Assembly (NCBI RefSeq): GCF_031157525.1
Contig: NZ_JAVIXR010000003.1
Location: 364,448-428,447, forward strand
Direction: 5' to 3'
Length of the DNA stretch: 64,000 nucleotides
From: Marinobacter sediminicola
GTDB lineage: Bacteria; Pseudomonadota; Gammaproteobacteria; Pseudomonadales; Oleiphilaceae
The notes under the pieces are model-generated. The model had not been told where the DNA came from. It ran no database searches and saw only the letters and a program-made list of their open reading frames with translations. A program made the translations under genes and the position numbers. The first letter of the stretch is position 1. Each line of letters starts with the position of its first letter. Positions 52,586 to 61,011 of this stretch are shown piece after piece.

Positions 52586-53323
52586 TTAATTCTTTTTTGT
52601 CTTGGTTAGCCTGATATCGCCGTACCAGGCAATTGCTTGCTCACCGGTATTGTCTGAATCCGACATGATCGCGATACCCCGGATTGGGGGCGGATTTTCC
52701 CCGAAGGCCTGGCGATAGTCCGCCACGATATCCCGCTCTATGGCTACCCACTCACCGGCATTCCCACTGCCAGAGTTAACGGCAATCATCATGGTTTTGT
52801 CGGTATAGGGATTGGCTATGAATTTGCCTTCCGGCAGGGTGTTTGCCCAAATATAGTTCAGGGTATTGCCCGGCAGTTCCTCACCAAACAGCACTTCCAC
52901 CGTTTTGCGCTTGGCTCGTTCGAAAAAGCCTGCTTTCTCTGGCTCAAACTCGAAGGCAACGTAGATACGGGCAGGGTAGTCGTCGCCGGACTTTTTCCGG
53001 GCATCGCCCTTTTCAAACACATTCGACACCTTCCAACGCCAGTTCAGAATAGGTACATCTTCAGGTTCAATATTTAACCGGGCAATCAGGCCTGAGGCAC
53101 CCCCGGAGGTTTGTGCCATAACTACCTGGGAGCCACCGTCTTGAACAAGTTCGTAGTGGGAAAGCTGATTTATCTTGGGAAATTCCAACGGCTCCCAGCC
53201 ATCAGCGAGCGATGTCATCTTCGAGAAAGGGGTAAGTAAGGCTTCCTGTGCCAACAGGTGAGGGGAAGCCAGGCTGAGCACTGCAAAAACCAGACAGGTA
53301 CGTGCGCGTTTAGAGATAAACAT
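52586..53323 (-). CDS. DUF3047 exported protein
   Basis: A 245-residue protein with a signal peptide ending around SPHLLAQEA and the DUF3047 pattern: LNWRWKVSNVFEKGDARKK, DDYPARIYVAFEFEP, LNYIWANTL, and near the end RGIAIMSDSDNTGEQAIAWYGDI. Function of the family is not established; the fold resembles carbohydrate-binding beta-sandwiches. The ATG at 53323 has a GGAAGG site; the open frame beyond it runs antisense through the riboswitch and is not used. Confidence 0.85.
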   Translation of the reverse strand: MFISKRARTCLVFAVLSLASPHLLAQEALLTPFSKMTSLADGWEPLEFPKINQLSHYELVQDGGSQVVMAQTSGGASGLIARLNIEPEDVPILNWRWKVSNVFEKGDARKKSGDDYPARIYVAFEFEPEKAGFFERAKRKTVEVLFGEELPGNTLNYIWANTLPEGKFIANPYTDKTMMIAVNSGSGNAGEWVAIERDIVADYRQAFGENPPPIRGIAIMSDSDNTGEQAIAWYGDIRLTKTKKN

Positions 53324-53381
53324 GAAGCCTTCCCACTTTTCTGTGTGTTCGTGATAGACCGGCAGATTTGGGAAAGGTGCC

Positions 53382-53412
53382 TTGTCTCTCGAAATATTAC
53401 TGTATATAGTGC
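53382..53412 (+). promoter_or_regulatory. nrdAB promoter with overlapping NrdR-like box
   Basis: TTGTCT (53382-53387) and TATAGT (53405-53410) are spaced by 17 bp. The -10 lies inside TTACTGTATATAGTGC (53397-53412), which matches the NrdR-box consensus at about 12 of 16 positions. Only one such box was found, though NrdR sites usually come in pairs. The transcript would start just before the riboswitch. Confidence 0.55.
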
Positions 53413-53414
53413 CT

Positions 53415-53600
53415 GCATCCTTGGTTGAATACCAAATATGGTATTCGGGAATCCGGTGAGAATCCGGAACTGACGCGCAGCGGTATTGGGGAACGAGCGT
53501 GGCATAAAGACACTGGCGCAAGCCGGGAAGTCGCCACGCAAGGCAGAACCGAAAGGTTCATGCCCCTGAGTCCGAAGACAAGCCAGGGAATACACACTGC
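53415..53600 (+). ncRNA. Cobalamin (AdoCbl) riboswitch of nrdAB
   Basis: The leader contains the conserved cobalamin-aptamer elements in order: GGTGAGAATCCGG (53455-53467), GACACTGGCGCAAGCCGGGAAG split here as GACACTGG and GGGAAG (about 53509-53530), CCGAAAGG, and the B12-box form GAGTCCGAAGACAAGCC (53568-53584). It lies between the promoter and nrdA. The expected action is repression of the B12-independent class Ia enzyme when cobalamin is abundant, which implies a B12-dependent (class II) reductase elsewhere in the genome. Ends are approximate. Confidence 0.88.
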
Positions 53601-53746
53601 ACCTTCGCGACTCAGGCGCCTGCATTTGGCCCTACAAGGTGAGCAGCAACGAGCAAGGCACTATTCGGCGCATTCTGTGCTGATGCCAGTGTTCGTCCTG
53701 CGTGCGCGAAGGTTATGGAATTAACGCGTATTCAGGAGAAAGCCGC

Positions 53747-56515
53747 ATGTCTGCGACCGCTCTCACCGAGCCTCGGCCCTCATCGCCATCCGCCACAGAA
53801 GCCCTGCAAGTCATCAAGCGCAACGGCAATCTGGTCAGCTTTACCCCCTCCAAAATCAGCGTGGCCGTTACCAAGGCCTTTCTTGCCGTTGAAGGCGACC
53901 AAGCCGCAGGCTCTGCCCGTATAAACGACGCTGTTCACAGGGTAACCGAGCAAGTTGTGCAGGCCATCAGCCGCCGCCTGAAAGCCGGCGGACGGGTGCA
54001 TATCGAAGACATACAAGACCAGGTAGAACTGGCCCTGATGCGTGCAGAAGAGCAGAAAGTCGCCCGCGCCTACGTACTCTACCGCGAAGAACACGCCCGC
54101 GAACGCGCCCTGCACGAGCCGGTGGAAGCCCACCCAACCCTTACTGTAAAACAGGCCAATGGCCGCACCGCACCGCTGGACTTGGGCCTGATGAAGCAAC
54201 AGGTCGATAAGGCCGCGCTTGGGCTGGAAGGTATCGAAGGCGAATCCCTGGTGGAAGAAGCCATTCGCAACCTCTACAACGGCATCGACGAAGCCGAAGT
54301 ACTGAGCGCCTTAATCATGACCGCCCGTGGCCGCATCGAGCGCGAGCCAGACTACAGCGCCGTCACCGCCCGCTTACTTCTGGAACAACTGCGCCTTGAA
54401 AGCGTCACCGCACTCAACCTCGATACCAGCCTGAGTCTTTCTGAAGTTTATCCACAGGCCTTGAGCGCTTTCATTCACGCCGGTATTCGTTACGAGTTGT
54501 TGGATGAAGCCATGGCCGCATTCGATCTTGAACGGCTGGGTGCTGCGATCAAACCCGAGCGCGACCAGAAGTTTGGCTTCCTCGGCCTGCAGACCCTGTA
54601 CGACCGTTACTTCCTGCACTGGAAAGGCGACCGCCTGGAGCTGCCCCAAGTATTCTTCATGCGCGTGGCCATGGGCTTGTCTCTGCGTGAAGACGACCCC
54701 AACAGCCGCGCCATCGAGTTCTATAACTTGCTGTCCTCATTTGATTACATGTCATCCACGCCCACACTTTTCAACAGTGGCACCCGCCACTCCCAGCTGT
54801 CGTCTTGCTACCTCACCACCGTAGGCGATGATCTGGAAGACATCTACGGCGCCATTCGCGACAACGCCATGCTTTCCAAATGGGCTGGCGGCCTAGGCAA
54901 CGACTGGACACCGGTGCGCGCACTGGGCTCCCGCATCAAAGGCACCAACGGCCAAAGCCAGGGCGTAGTACCGTTTTTGAAAGTTGTGAACGACACCGCT
55001 GTAGCGGTAAACCAAGGCGGCAAGCGCAAAGGCGCCGTGTGTGCCTATCTTGAAAGCTGGCACCTGGATATTGAAGAGTTTCTCGAACTGCGCAAAAACA
55101 CCGGTGACGAACGCCGCCGCACCCACGACATGAACACCGCAAACTGGGTGCCGGATTTGCTGATCGAGCGCATGCGCCAAGACCGCGACTGGACCCTGTT
55201 CAGCCCCAGCGACGTGCCCGACCTGCACGACCTATACGGCAACGAATTCCGCGAGCGCTACGAGCATTACGAAGCGCTGGCTGCCGAAGGCAAAATCGAG
55301 CTGTTCAAAACCATCCCGGCCAAACAGCTGTGGCGCAAAATGCTGACCGTGTTGTTTGAAACCGGCCACCCGTGGATCACCTTCAAAGACCCCTGCAACC
55401 TGCGCTCGCCGCAGCAGCACAAGGGCGTGGTGCACAGCTCTAACTTGTGTACCGAAATCACCCTGAACACCAGCGCCGATGAAATCGCCGTGTGTAACCT
55501 GGGCTCGGTGAACCTGGCCGCTCACATCAGCAACGGTGAGCTGGATGTACAGCGCCTTGAGCGCACCGTAAACACCGCCGTGCGCATGCTCGATAACGTT
55601 ATCGACATCAACTTCTACGCCGTGCCGCAAGCGCGTAACTCCAACCTGAAACACCGCCCGGTGGGCCTTGGCCTGATGGGCTTTCAGGATGCGCTATATG
55701 CTCTGGGCCTGCCGTACACCAGCCCGCAAGCGGTAGAGTTTGCCGACGTGGCCATGGAACAGTTGAGCTATTTCGCCATTCGCGCATCCGCTGAGCTGGC
55801 GGCAGAGCGGGGCGCTTATGAAACCTACGAAGGTTCCCTGTGGAGCCAGGGCATACTGCCCATCGACTCCATCGAACTGCTGAAAAACGCCCGTCGGGAA
55901 GGCGATATCAACGTAAACACCGACAGCCGCCTGGACTGGGCGCCGGTGCGCGAACTCATCGCCAAGCACGGCATGCGCAACAGCAACGTAATGGCCATTG
56001 CACCCACCGCTACCATTTCCAACATCGTGGGCGTGTCGCAATCCATCGAGCCGGCGTACCAGAACCTGTTTGTGAAATCGAACCTCTCCGGCGAATTCAC
56101 CGTGGTGAACCCCTCACTGGTGCGCGACCTCAAGGCGGTCGGCCTGTGGGACAACGTGATGGTGAACGACCTCAAATACTACGACGGCAGCGTGCAGCAA
56201 ATTGAGCGAATACCCACCGAACTGAAATCCCGCTACGCCACCGCGTTTGAAATCGACGCTCGCTGGTTGGTGGAGGCCGCTTCCCGCCGCCAAAAATGGC
56301 TAGACCAAGCCCAGAGTTTGAACCTGTACATGGCCGAACCCAGCGGTAAAAAACTGGACGAGTTGTACCAGCTGGCGTGGGAGCGTGGCCTGAAAACCAC
56401 CTACTACCTGCGCTCGCTAGGCGCTACTGGCGTAAACGAACAAGCTGCCCCGGTTGCCGCACCACAGCCACAAGTGTGCAGCATTGATGAACCCGACTGC
56501 GAAGCCTGTCAGTAA
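53747..56515 (+). CDS. nrdA: Ribonucleoside-diphosphate reductase class Ia, alpha subunit
   Basis: A 922-residue large subunit. It has an N-terminal ATP-cone (residues about 25-115), a second cone-like domain (about 120-215), and then the ten-stranded barrel with SSCYLTTVGDDLED, the active-site NLCTEITLN and AVCNLGSVNLA. The C-terminal redox pair is in CSIDEPDCEAC. A duplicated cone is also known from Pseudomonas NrdA. It reduces ribonucleotides to deoxyribonucleotides using a radical from NrdB. ATG at 53747 follows AGGAG. Expression is probably set by cobalamin and NrdR. Confidence 0.95.
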   Translation: MSATALTEPRPSSPSATEALQVIKRNGNLVSFTPSKISVAVTKAFLAVEGDQAAGSARINDAVHRVTEQVVQAISRRLKAGGRVHIEDIQDQVELALMRAEEQKVARAYVLYREEHARERALHEPVEAHPTLTVKQANGRTAPLDLGLMKQQVDKAALGLEGIEGESLVEEAIRNLYNGIDEAEVLSALIMTARGRIEREPDYSAVTARLLLEQLRLESVTALNLDTSLSLSEVYPQALSAFIHAGIRYELLDEAMAAFDLERLGAAIKPERDQKFGFLGLQTLYDRYFLHWKGDRLELPQVFFMRVAMGLSLREDDPNSRAIEFYNLLSSFDYMSSTPTLFNSGTRHSQLSSCYLTTVGDDLEDIYGAIRDNAMLSKWAGGLGNDWTPVRALGSRIKGTNGQSQGVVPFLKVVNDTAVAVNQGGKRKGAVCAYLESWHLDIEEFLELRKNTGDERRRTHDMNTANWVPDLLIERMRQDRDWTLFSPSDVPDLHDLYGNEFRERYEHYEALAAEGKIELFKTIPAKQLWRKMLTVLFETGHPWITFKDPCNLRSPQQHKGVVHSSNLCTEITLNTSADEIAVCNLGSVNLAAHISNGELDVQRLERTVNTAVRMLDNVIDINFYAVPQARNSNLKHRPVGLGLMGFQDALYALGLPYTSPQAVEFADVAMEQLSYFAIRASAELAAERGAYETYEGSLWSQGILPIDSIELLKNARREGDINVNTDSRLDWAPVRELIAKHGMRNSNVMAIAPTATISNIVGVSQSIEPAYQNLFVKSNLSGEFTVVNPSLVRDLKAVGLWDNVMVNDLKYYDGSVQQIERIPTELKSRYATAFEIDARWLVEAASRRQKWLDQAQSLNLYMAEPSGKKLDELYQLAWERGLKTTYYLRSLGATGVNEQAAPVAAPQPQVCSIDEPDCEACQ

Positions 56516-56543
56516 CCACTTACTACTATTGAGAGGCACAACC

Positions 56544-57602
56544 ATGCTGAATTGGGACGACGAAACCAAACCACAAAGCCAGCCCGCTGCACACAGCAGC
56601 GTGGCCCCGGTGAACGTAGACGACAAGCGTGTTATCAACGGCGAAACCGACGTAAACCAGTTGGCGCCGTTTAAATACCCGTGGGCTTGGGAGTTCTTCA
56701 TGAACGCCAACAAAAACCACTGGACCCCGCTGGACGTAAACATGGCGCAAGACGTTCACGACTACCACCACCGCCTGAACCCGGCAGAAAAGCACGTGTT
56801 CGAAAACGTGGTGGCCTACCTGACCACCTCCGACATACTGGCCATGCGCAACATCGGCCTGGCCGTGATGGAAAAAATGACCGCGCCGGAACTGCAAATT
56901 TACCAGGCGCGCCAGGTGTACGAAGAGGCCCTGCACACCTGGACCTACCAGCACTGCATTGAAACCCTGAACCTGGACCAGAGCGAAATCTACAACCGCT
57001 ACCGCGTAGTGCCGCAGATTAACGCCAAAATCCAGATGGCCAACCGCCGCCTAGACGCCGCTATGCGCTCCGACCTCAACCTGCGCAACAAGGACGACCT
57101 GCAAGAATTCATCATGTCGTACTTGTTCTTTGCGGCGGTGTTTGAAGGCTGCTGGTTCTACAACGGCTTCAGCCCCATCTTCGCGCTGCAACGCCGTGGC
57201 CTGATGCGCGGCACCGGCGAGCAGTTCCAGTACATACTGCGCGACGAAGCCATGCACTTCGCCTTCGGCCTGAAAGTGGTGAACCAGATACTGGAAGAGG
57301 AAAACATCAGCTTCGACCCGAAAGCCGTACGCGAGATGTGGGAAGAATCCGAAGCCGCCGAGCGGGACTACGCCAACTACATCCTGCGCGACCCGATACT
57401 GGGCTACTCAGCGGAATACCACACCGAACAGTTCCGCTTCGTGGCCAACCGCAGAGCCCGCACCGTAGGGCTGGAAGAACCGTTCCCGGGGGCGAAGAAC
57501 GTATCGCCCTGGCTGGATGAGCAGGCGACCATGCGGAAGGAGAAGAACTTCTTTGAGACAAGGGTGATTGAGTACCAGACCGGGGCTCAGTTGGAGTGGT
57601 GA
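56544..57602 (+). CDS. nrdB: Ribonucleoside-diphosphate reductase class Ia, beta subunit
   Basis: A 352-residue ferritin-like subunit that houses the diiron-tyrosyl radical. Metal and radical residues are visible: TTSDILAM, EEALHTWTYQH (Glu, His and the radical Tyr), VFEGCWFYNGF and RDEAMHFAFG. ATG at 56544 has GAGAGG upstream. It lies 28 bp after nrdA, and the integron integrase gene ends 24 bp after it on the opposite strand. Confidence 0.95.
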   Translation: MLNWDDETKPQSQPAAHSSVAPVNVDDKRVINGETDVNQLAPFKYPWAWEFFMNANKNHWTPLDVNMAQDVHDYHHRLNPAEKHVFENVVAYLTTSDILAMRNIGLAVMEKMTAPELQIYQARQVYEEALHTWTYQHCIETLNLDQSEIYNRYRVVPQINAKIQMANRRLDAAMRSDLNLRNKDDLQEFIMSYLFFAAVFEGCWFYNGFSPIFALQRRGLMRGTGEQFQYILRDEAMHFAFGLKVVNQILEEENISFDPKAVREMWEESEAAERDYANYILRDPILGYSAEYHTEQFRFVANRRARTVGLEEPFPGAKNVSPWLDEQATMRKEKNFFETRVIEYQTGAQLEW

Positions 57603-57626
57603 GTACTCACCCACGCTGAACGGCGC

Positions 57627-58586
57627 TCACCCCAACGGACTTCGAACCCCCGCAAAACCTTGCCCGAGAACATGGGTATAGATTTGGGTGGTTCGCAGGT
57701 CTGCGTGGCCGAGTAGATCTTGTACTGTGCGGATATCGTTACCACGTTTTAGAAGTTCCGTGGCGAAGGTGTGGCGGAAGGTGTGGCAACTGGCAGGTTT
57801 ATGGATACCGACAGCCTTTGCCGCACCGCGCACAGAGCGTTGTACGGATGAAATATGGCGATGGTGTCGGGATACATTGCCTAGATTGTCTGTACACAAA
57901 ACCGGAGAGGAAAAGAGCCACTGCCACGCTAACGAACGGCTTGCTCCGGGATACTTGCGAGCGAGCGCGAAGGGCATACTGACCGGGTGCAGAAACTCCT
58001 CACTGCGCTGCTGCCAAGCTTTGCGGATGCTCTCAACATGGATCTGAAGCGGCTCAATCAGCGTGGCAGGTAATAAAGTGGTTCTATCTTTGGCACCTTT
58101 TCCGTCGCGCACGGTGATTACCTGCTGTTGAAAATCCAGATCCTTGATGCGCAGACGACAGGCCTCGGTTACCCGCAAACCAGAGCCATACATGAGGGAT
58201 GCTATCAGCTTATTAGGTTCACTGAGATGGTTGATGATGCGCATCGCTTCATCGTGCGTGAGCACCACGGGCAACTTACGAGGCTTCTTTGCCCGGACTA
58301 CATCTCCAATCTCGCCGAGTGGAGTCCCGAATACCTTGTCGTACAAAAACACCAGAGAATTCAGCGCCTGTGCCTGCGTGGCTGCAGCAACATTGCGATG
58401 TACGGCAAGCCAAGTCAAAAACTCATTAACCTCCGGCGGGCCCATATCTCGTGGGTGTTTCATTTGGTGGAAACGAATGAAGTAGCGAATCCAGTACCAA
58501 TAGGTTTTCTCGGTACGAATACTGTAATGATTGACGCGAATCACCGCGCGAACCTGATCGCGTAAACGAGGCTGCTTTCCTTGCAT
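57627..58586 (-). CDS. intI: Integron integrase IntI (tyrosine recombinase)
   Basis: A 319-residue tyrosine recombinase. Catalytic residues are visible in MYGSGLRVTEACRLR (Arg), CHTFRHTFATELL (His and Arg), LLGHADLRTTQIYTHV (His and Tyr). The segment PFALARKYPGASRSLAWQWL is the extra helix region found only in integron integrases. It catalyses insertion and excision of cassettes at attI and attC. It is transcribed away from the cassette array, as in most integrons, from a promoter covered by a LexA box. ATG at 58586 has GGGAG upstream. Confidence 0.95.
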   Translation of the reverse strand: MQGKQPRLRDQVRAVIRVNHYSIRTEKTYWYWIRYFIRFHQMKHPRDMGPPEVNEFLTWLAVHRNVAAATQAQALNSLVFLYDKVFGTPLGEIGDVVRAKKPRKLPVVLTHDEAMRIINHLSEPNKLIASLMYGSGLRVTEACRLRIKDLDFQQQVITVRDGKGAKDRTTLLPATLIEPLQIHVESIRKAWQQRSEEFLHPVSMPFALARKYPGASRSLAWQWLFSSPVLCTDNLGNVSRHHRHISSVQRSVRGAAKAVGIHKPASCHTFRHTFATELLKRGNDIRTVQDLLGHADLRTTQIYTHVLGQGFAGVRSPLG

Positions 58587-58607
58587 TGTGGGCTCCCTGC
58601 CACAGGA

Positions 58608-58654
58608 CTGTATATTTAGACAGTATTATTGGTGGCGCAGATCACAGAAGTCAA
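58608..58654 (-). promoter_or_regulatory. intI promoter with LexA box
   Basis: On the minus strand TTGACT (58649-58654) and AATAAT (58625-58630) are spaced by 18 bp. Directly downstream is CTGTATATTTAGACAG (58608-58623), the CTGT-N8-ACAG pattern of LexA boxes. Integrase expression is therefore expected to be induced by DNA damage (SOS response). Confidence 0.82.
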
Positions 58655-58739
58655 ATGATTACGTAGTAGGCTTCTAAAAACTGAGCTAAGCTTTTGTTTT
58701 ACGTGTTTTTGATTGGTGCGCACGGGTTCGAAAAATCCG

Positions 58740-58800
58740 TAATAACGAAGCGGTCAAATTTTCGCAATCACTGAGACATCGATCCAATTGCTGTTAGCTG
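58740..58800 (+). other. attI site / first cassette junction
   Basis: The recombination point is the G-T junction at 58793/58794 in CAATTGCTGTTAGCTGG. It is identified because the first cassette starts with TTAGCTGG and its own attC begins CCAGCTAAC, the exact reverse complement. The left limit is arbitrary; a cassette promoter was not confidently seen. Confidence 0.7.
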
Positions 58801-59130
58801 GTAGTGCCTCTTACCTTTTGGGCGGTTCGGTGGTTGTGGCCTTGGCTTAAAGTTCGCAGGCGAGCCGTGAGATTAAAGTCCGGCCAAGGCCGTGAAAATC
58901 AGTGGTTAACTGGCAGCTCACTCGTCCATTGGTTTTGGTGGAGAATTGGGTGTTCAGTTTGTGGGGCCGTCCGCCGAAAGCCGGCTCCTGGTTGGCTAAT
59001 CTGTTGTTATGGTTCGTTGGCCGCATCGGTGGTGACGTTTGCAGCCCAGTGCATCGGCAGAGTTTGGTGCAAAAACAGTTACAGAGTAGGCAATCGCATT
59101 GGTTGCCAGCGGCTGGGCATGTCGTTACAC
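58794..59130 (+). other. Integron cassette 1 body, no conserved ORF, homologous to cassette 9
   Basis: This 337-bp body lacks a credible gene. A forward frame is open from 58804 but runs through attC1 into the next cassette, and the same frame in the homologous cassette 9 has three stops. Nucleotide similarity to 62450-62789 extends along the whole body, including CTGGCAGCTCA and GTGGGGnCGTCCGCCGA. GGCCTTGGC (58838-58846) and GCCAAGGCC (58883-58891) form a perfect inverted repeat that is conserved in cassette 9 with almost the same spacing. A non-coding RNA or a DNA-level role is inferred. Confidence 0.6.
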
Positions 59131-59227
59131 CCAGCTAACAAGTCGCAGCAGTACGCGGCCGATGGCCGCCGGACGCCCTTTACGTGGCTCCTTCGTCGCC
59201 ACTTCAAGGTCGCCGCTGTGCTCAGCG
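59131..59227 (+). other. attC site of cassette 1
   Basis: Starts AGCTAAC, contains CGGCCGATGGCCGCCGG, and ends at the GCG before TTA at 59228. Belongs to the GCAGCAGTACGCGGCC structural class, shared with attC4 and attC5. Confidence 0.88.
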
Positions 59228-59243
59228 TTAGCACCAGAGAGCC

Positions 59244-59519
59244 ATGACTCAAAAATATGTCACCAGCATTCAAGGCGGGACTCTAAAAACAGCTGATTTT
59301 CCTGAGCGGGAGATTTCGTTCCGGGACAACGCCGAGTTAGTTATGCTGGTAAAGCAGTTGTCGACACAAGGGTACGCCTTTGTAGACGCTCCGAGTGGAT
59401 GGCCACCCGCAGCGGTGCTTCAGCAGCTTCAGGAGCTAGGGGAGATGGATTTCTCATTCACGGCGATAACTTGGTCTGGGCCGCGTGATTATCGCACTTA
59501 TCAGGTTCCGAAGTGCTAA
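59244..59519 (+). CDS. Cassette 2 protein of unknown function
   Basis: A 91-residue soluble protein (MTQKYVTSIQGGTLKTADF...) starting 16 bp into the cassette. Its TAA stop lies inside the first core of attC2, the usual compact cassette design. No signal peptide or membrane segment; no family recognised. Confidence 0.7.
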   Translation: MTQKYVTSIQGGTLKTADFPEREISFRDNAELVMLVKQLSTQGYAFVDAPSGWPPAAVLQQLQELGEMDFSFTAITWSGPRDYRTYQVPKC

Positions 59520-59598
59520 CCAGTCAGTCAACCGGACACCAAAAGCGTTCCGCTTTTGGTTCCCTTCGCTGGCGCTCCGGTGCCGGTTACCGTAGGCG
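59513..59598 (+). other. attC site of cassette 2
   Basis: GTGCTAAC start complements the cassette's own start TTAGCACC. Contains the hairpin CCAAAAGCG-TTC-CGCTTTTGG and CCGG...GCCGGTTACC. Same structural class as attC9 and attC11. Confidence 0.9.
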
Positions 59599-59622
59599 TT
59601 ATGTATCTACAAGGAGAGTTTG

Positions 59623-60024
59623 GTGCTCGAATTCGTAATTGAGAAGTTGATTAGTCTTCTTGGCCCGATAGCCACTCTGAGCAAAGAGAAAAGGGAACTA
59701 AAAGACGATGCATTAAGGGCGGTATCAACTGCACTAACTGAAACTTGTGTCTACTACCGAAGCTTGGGCAAAGGCGCTCAACGCAACGAAGAAAAAGAGG
59801 CGCAGCTTGCTCGTTATTGGTCGGCGGCCGCGATTCCTCTACGGCATATTGACGAGGAACTGGCTGGCATTTGCGAGAATAAGGCAGAGTATTGGCTTAA
59901 TTCAGAGGGCTGGAGCAATGAAGAAATACTCCAATACGGCATAAAGCTCGAGGATGTAAAACAGGCCTACCGCCAGATGGCAATGCCATCGTTCTCCAAG
60001 ACTCGGGGTTTTAAAGCTACATAA
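59623..60024 (+). CDS. Cassette 3 protein of unknown function
   Basis: A 133-residue protein. GTG at 59623 follows AAGGAG by six bases (a TTG three bases earlier is less well placed). The N-terminus is hydrophobic (EFVIEKLISLLGPIATL), then a charged helical body with AQLARYWSAAAIPLRHID. It resembles helical proteins of antiviral or membrane systems only in composition; no family assigned. Confidence 0.68.
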   Translation: MLEFVIEKLISLLGPIATLSKEKRELKDDALRAVSTALTETCVYYRSLGKGAQRNEEKEAQLARYWSAAAIPLRHIDEELAGICENKAEYWLNSEGWSNEEILQYGIKLEDVKQAYRQMAMPSFSKTRGFKAT

Positions 60025-60117
60025 CCAGTAGTTCCAGTACGTTCCGGGCCTGACGGCCCTCCACCGGACGCCCTTTTCTCCGCTTCGCTGCAAAAAGGTC
60101 GCCGCTGAACAAAAGCG
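60018..60117 (+). other. attC site of cassette 3
   Basis: TACATAAC complements the cassette start TTATGTA. Contains GTTCCGGGCC...GGCCCTCCACCGGACG. Same class as attC6, attC7, attC8 and attC10. Confidence 0.9.
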
Positions 60118-60144
60118 TTATGGTCGTTAACTAAGGAGAATATT

Positions 60145-60450
60145 TTGAACACGGAAGTGGTTTGCACATCCATAGATGAAGTACGCTCAAACATCGATTC
60201 GATTGATAGGAAAATCGTTGGGTTACTTGCTGAGCGTGGTGGTTTCGTGAAGCAGGCCGCGCGCTTCAAAAAGACCACTGATGACGTAAAAGCGCCTCAG
60301 CGAGTCGAGCAAGTTATTGCGAAAGTTAGAACGCTAGCAGCAGAGTTTGACGGCAATCCTGAAGTCACAGAAGCCGTCTATCGTGCCATGATTTCCGCAT
60401 TCATTTCTGCCGAATTGCAAGAGCATGCTGACCTTGCCAATAGTCGCTAA
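60145..60450 (+). CDS. Cassette 4 chorismate mutase-like protein (AroQ type)
   Basis: A 101-residue all-helical protein. The pattern SIDEVRSNIDSIDRKIVGLL, GGFVKQAARFKK, APQRVEQVIAKVRTLA and AVYRAMISAFISAEL is that of the chorismate mutase / isochorismate-pyruvate lyase (PchB) family; the arginine in EVRSNID, lysine in AARFKK and Arg in PQRVEQV are plausible active-site residues. TTG start at 60145 with AAGGAG six bases upstream. Family members rearrange chorismate or split isochorismate. Presence in a mobile cassette with no partner gene leaves its role open. Confidence 0.72.
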   Translation: MNTEVVCTSIDEVRSNIDSIDRKIVGLLAERGGFVKQAARFKKTTDDVKAPQRVEQVIAKVRTLAAEFDGNPEVTEAVYRAMISAFISAELQEHADLANSR

Positions 60451-60452
60451 AT

Positions 60453-60525
60453 ACCATAACAAACCGCAGCAGTACGCGGCCTACGGCCGCCGGACGTCCC
60501 TGACGGGCCGCCGCTGTGCTCCGCG
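60453..60525 (+). other. attC site of cassette 4
   Basis: ACCATAAC complements the cassette start TTATGGT. Contains CGCGGCCTACGGCCGCCGG. Shortest attC of the array (73 bp). Confidence 0.88.
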
Positions 60526-60561
60526 TTACGTTTCGTCGTCGACAAAGCATCGAGTAATTGG

Positions 60562-60900
60562 ATGAATGTAGAAATTATCGGTGATCGCGAATTTATCACC
60601 TCTGTTCAGGAGCGAGACGGTGTTTGGGTGCTAATGGCGGGCCAAGCACTTTACGCCTTGCTCGCCGAAGGAGGTAAAGCTCTGCCTGTTTGGTCGTCAG
60701 CGGAGAAAGCTGAAGTATTCGCCCAGAATTTGAATCGAGGCGGGTTGTCACCGGTGTTCGTGCCGCTGAATATCTTTCTGGGCGGTGCGTGGCTGGGTTC
60801 GTCGCGGCTACAAATTGTCGATGTGTTGGCGTCGCCCCGGTATGGTCAGGAGTCTCTCACCTATGCAGCTGAAGAGCTTGGTGCCAGACTAAAAACGTAA
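60562..60900 (+). CDS. Cassette 5 DUF2750-like protein
   Basis: A 112-residue protein with FITSVQERDGVWVLMAG and ALPVWSSAEKAEVFAQNL, then WLGSSRLQIVDVLASP, a pattern resembling DUF2750 proteins (function unknown). It is a paralogue of the cassette 8 product, with the same length and about four of five residues identical by eye. The untranslated start of the cassette is also alike. The stop lies in the attC core. Confidence 0.78.
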   Translation: MNVEIIGDREFITSVQERDGVWVLMAGQALYALLAEGGKALPVWSSAEKAEVFAQNLNRGGLSPVFVPLNIFLGGAWLGSSRLQIVDVLASPRYGQESLTYAAEELGARLKT

Positions 60901-60989
60901 CAAGTCGCAGCAGTACGCGGCCGATGGCCGCCGGACGCCCTTTACGTGGCTCCTTCGTCGCCACTCCAAGGTCGCCGCTGTGCTCAGCG
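60893..60989 (+). other. attC site of cassette 5
   Basis: AAACGTAAC complements the cassette start TTACGTTT. Almost identical to attC1, including the CGGCCGATGGCCGCCGG stem, although the cassettes differ. Confidence 0.9.
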
Positions 60990-61011
60990 TTACATGCAAT
61001 AGGGAAGCTCT

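Noticed and set aside
53324..53521. N-terminal extension of the DUF3047 protein
   Set aside because: It would run antisense through the nrdAB promoter and riboswitch and would put the signal peptide in the middle of the protein.
58804..59247. 147-codon open frame in cassette 1
   Set aside because: It runs through the attC site into cassette 2, and the corresponding frame in the homologous cassette 9 has three stops, so it is not a conserved gene.
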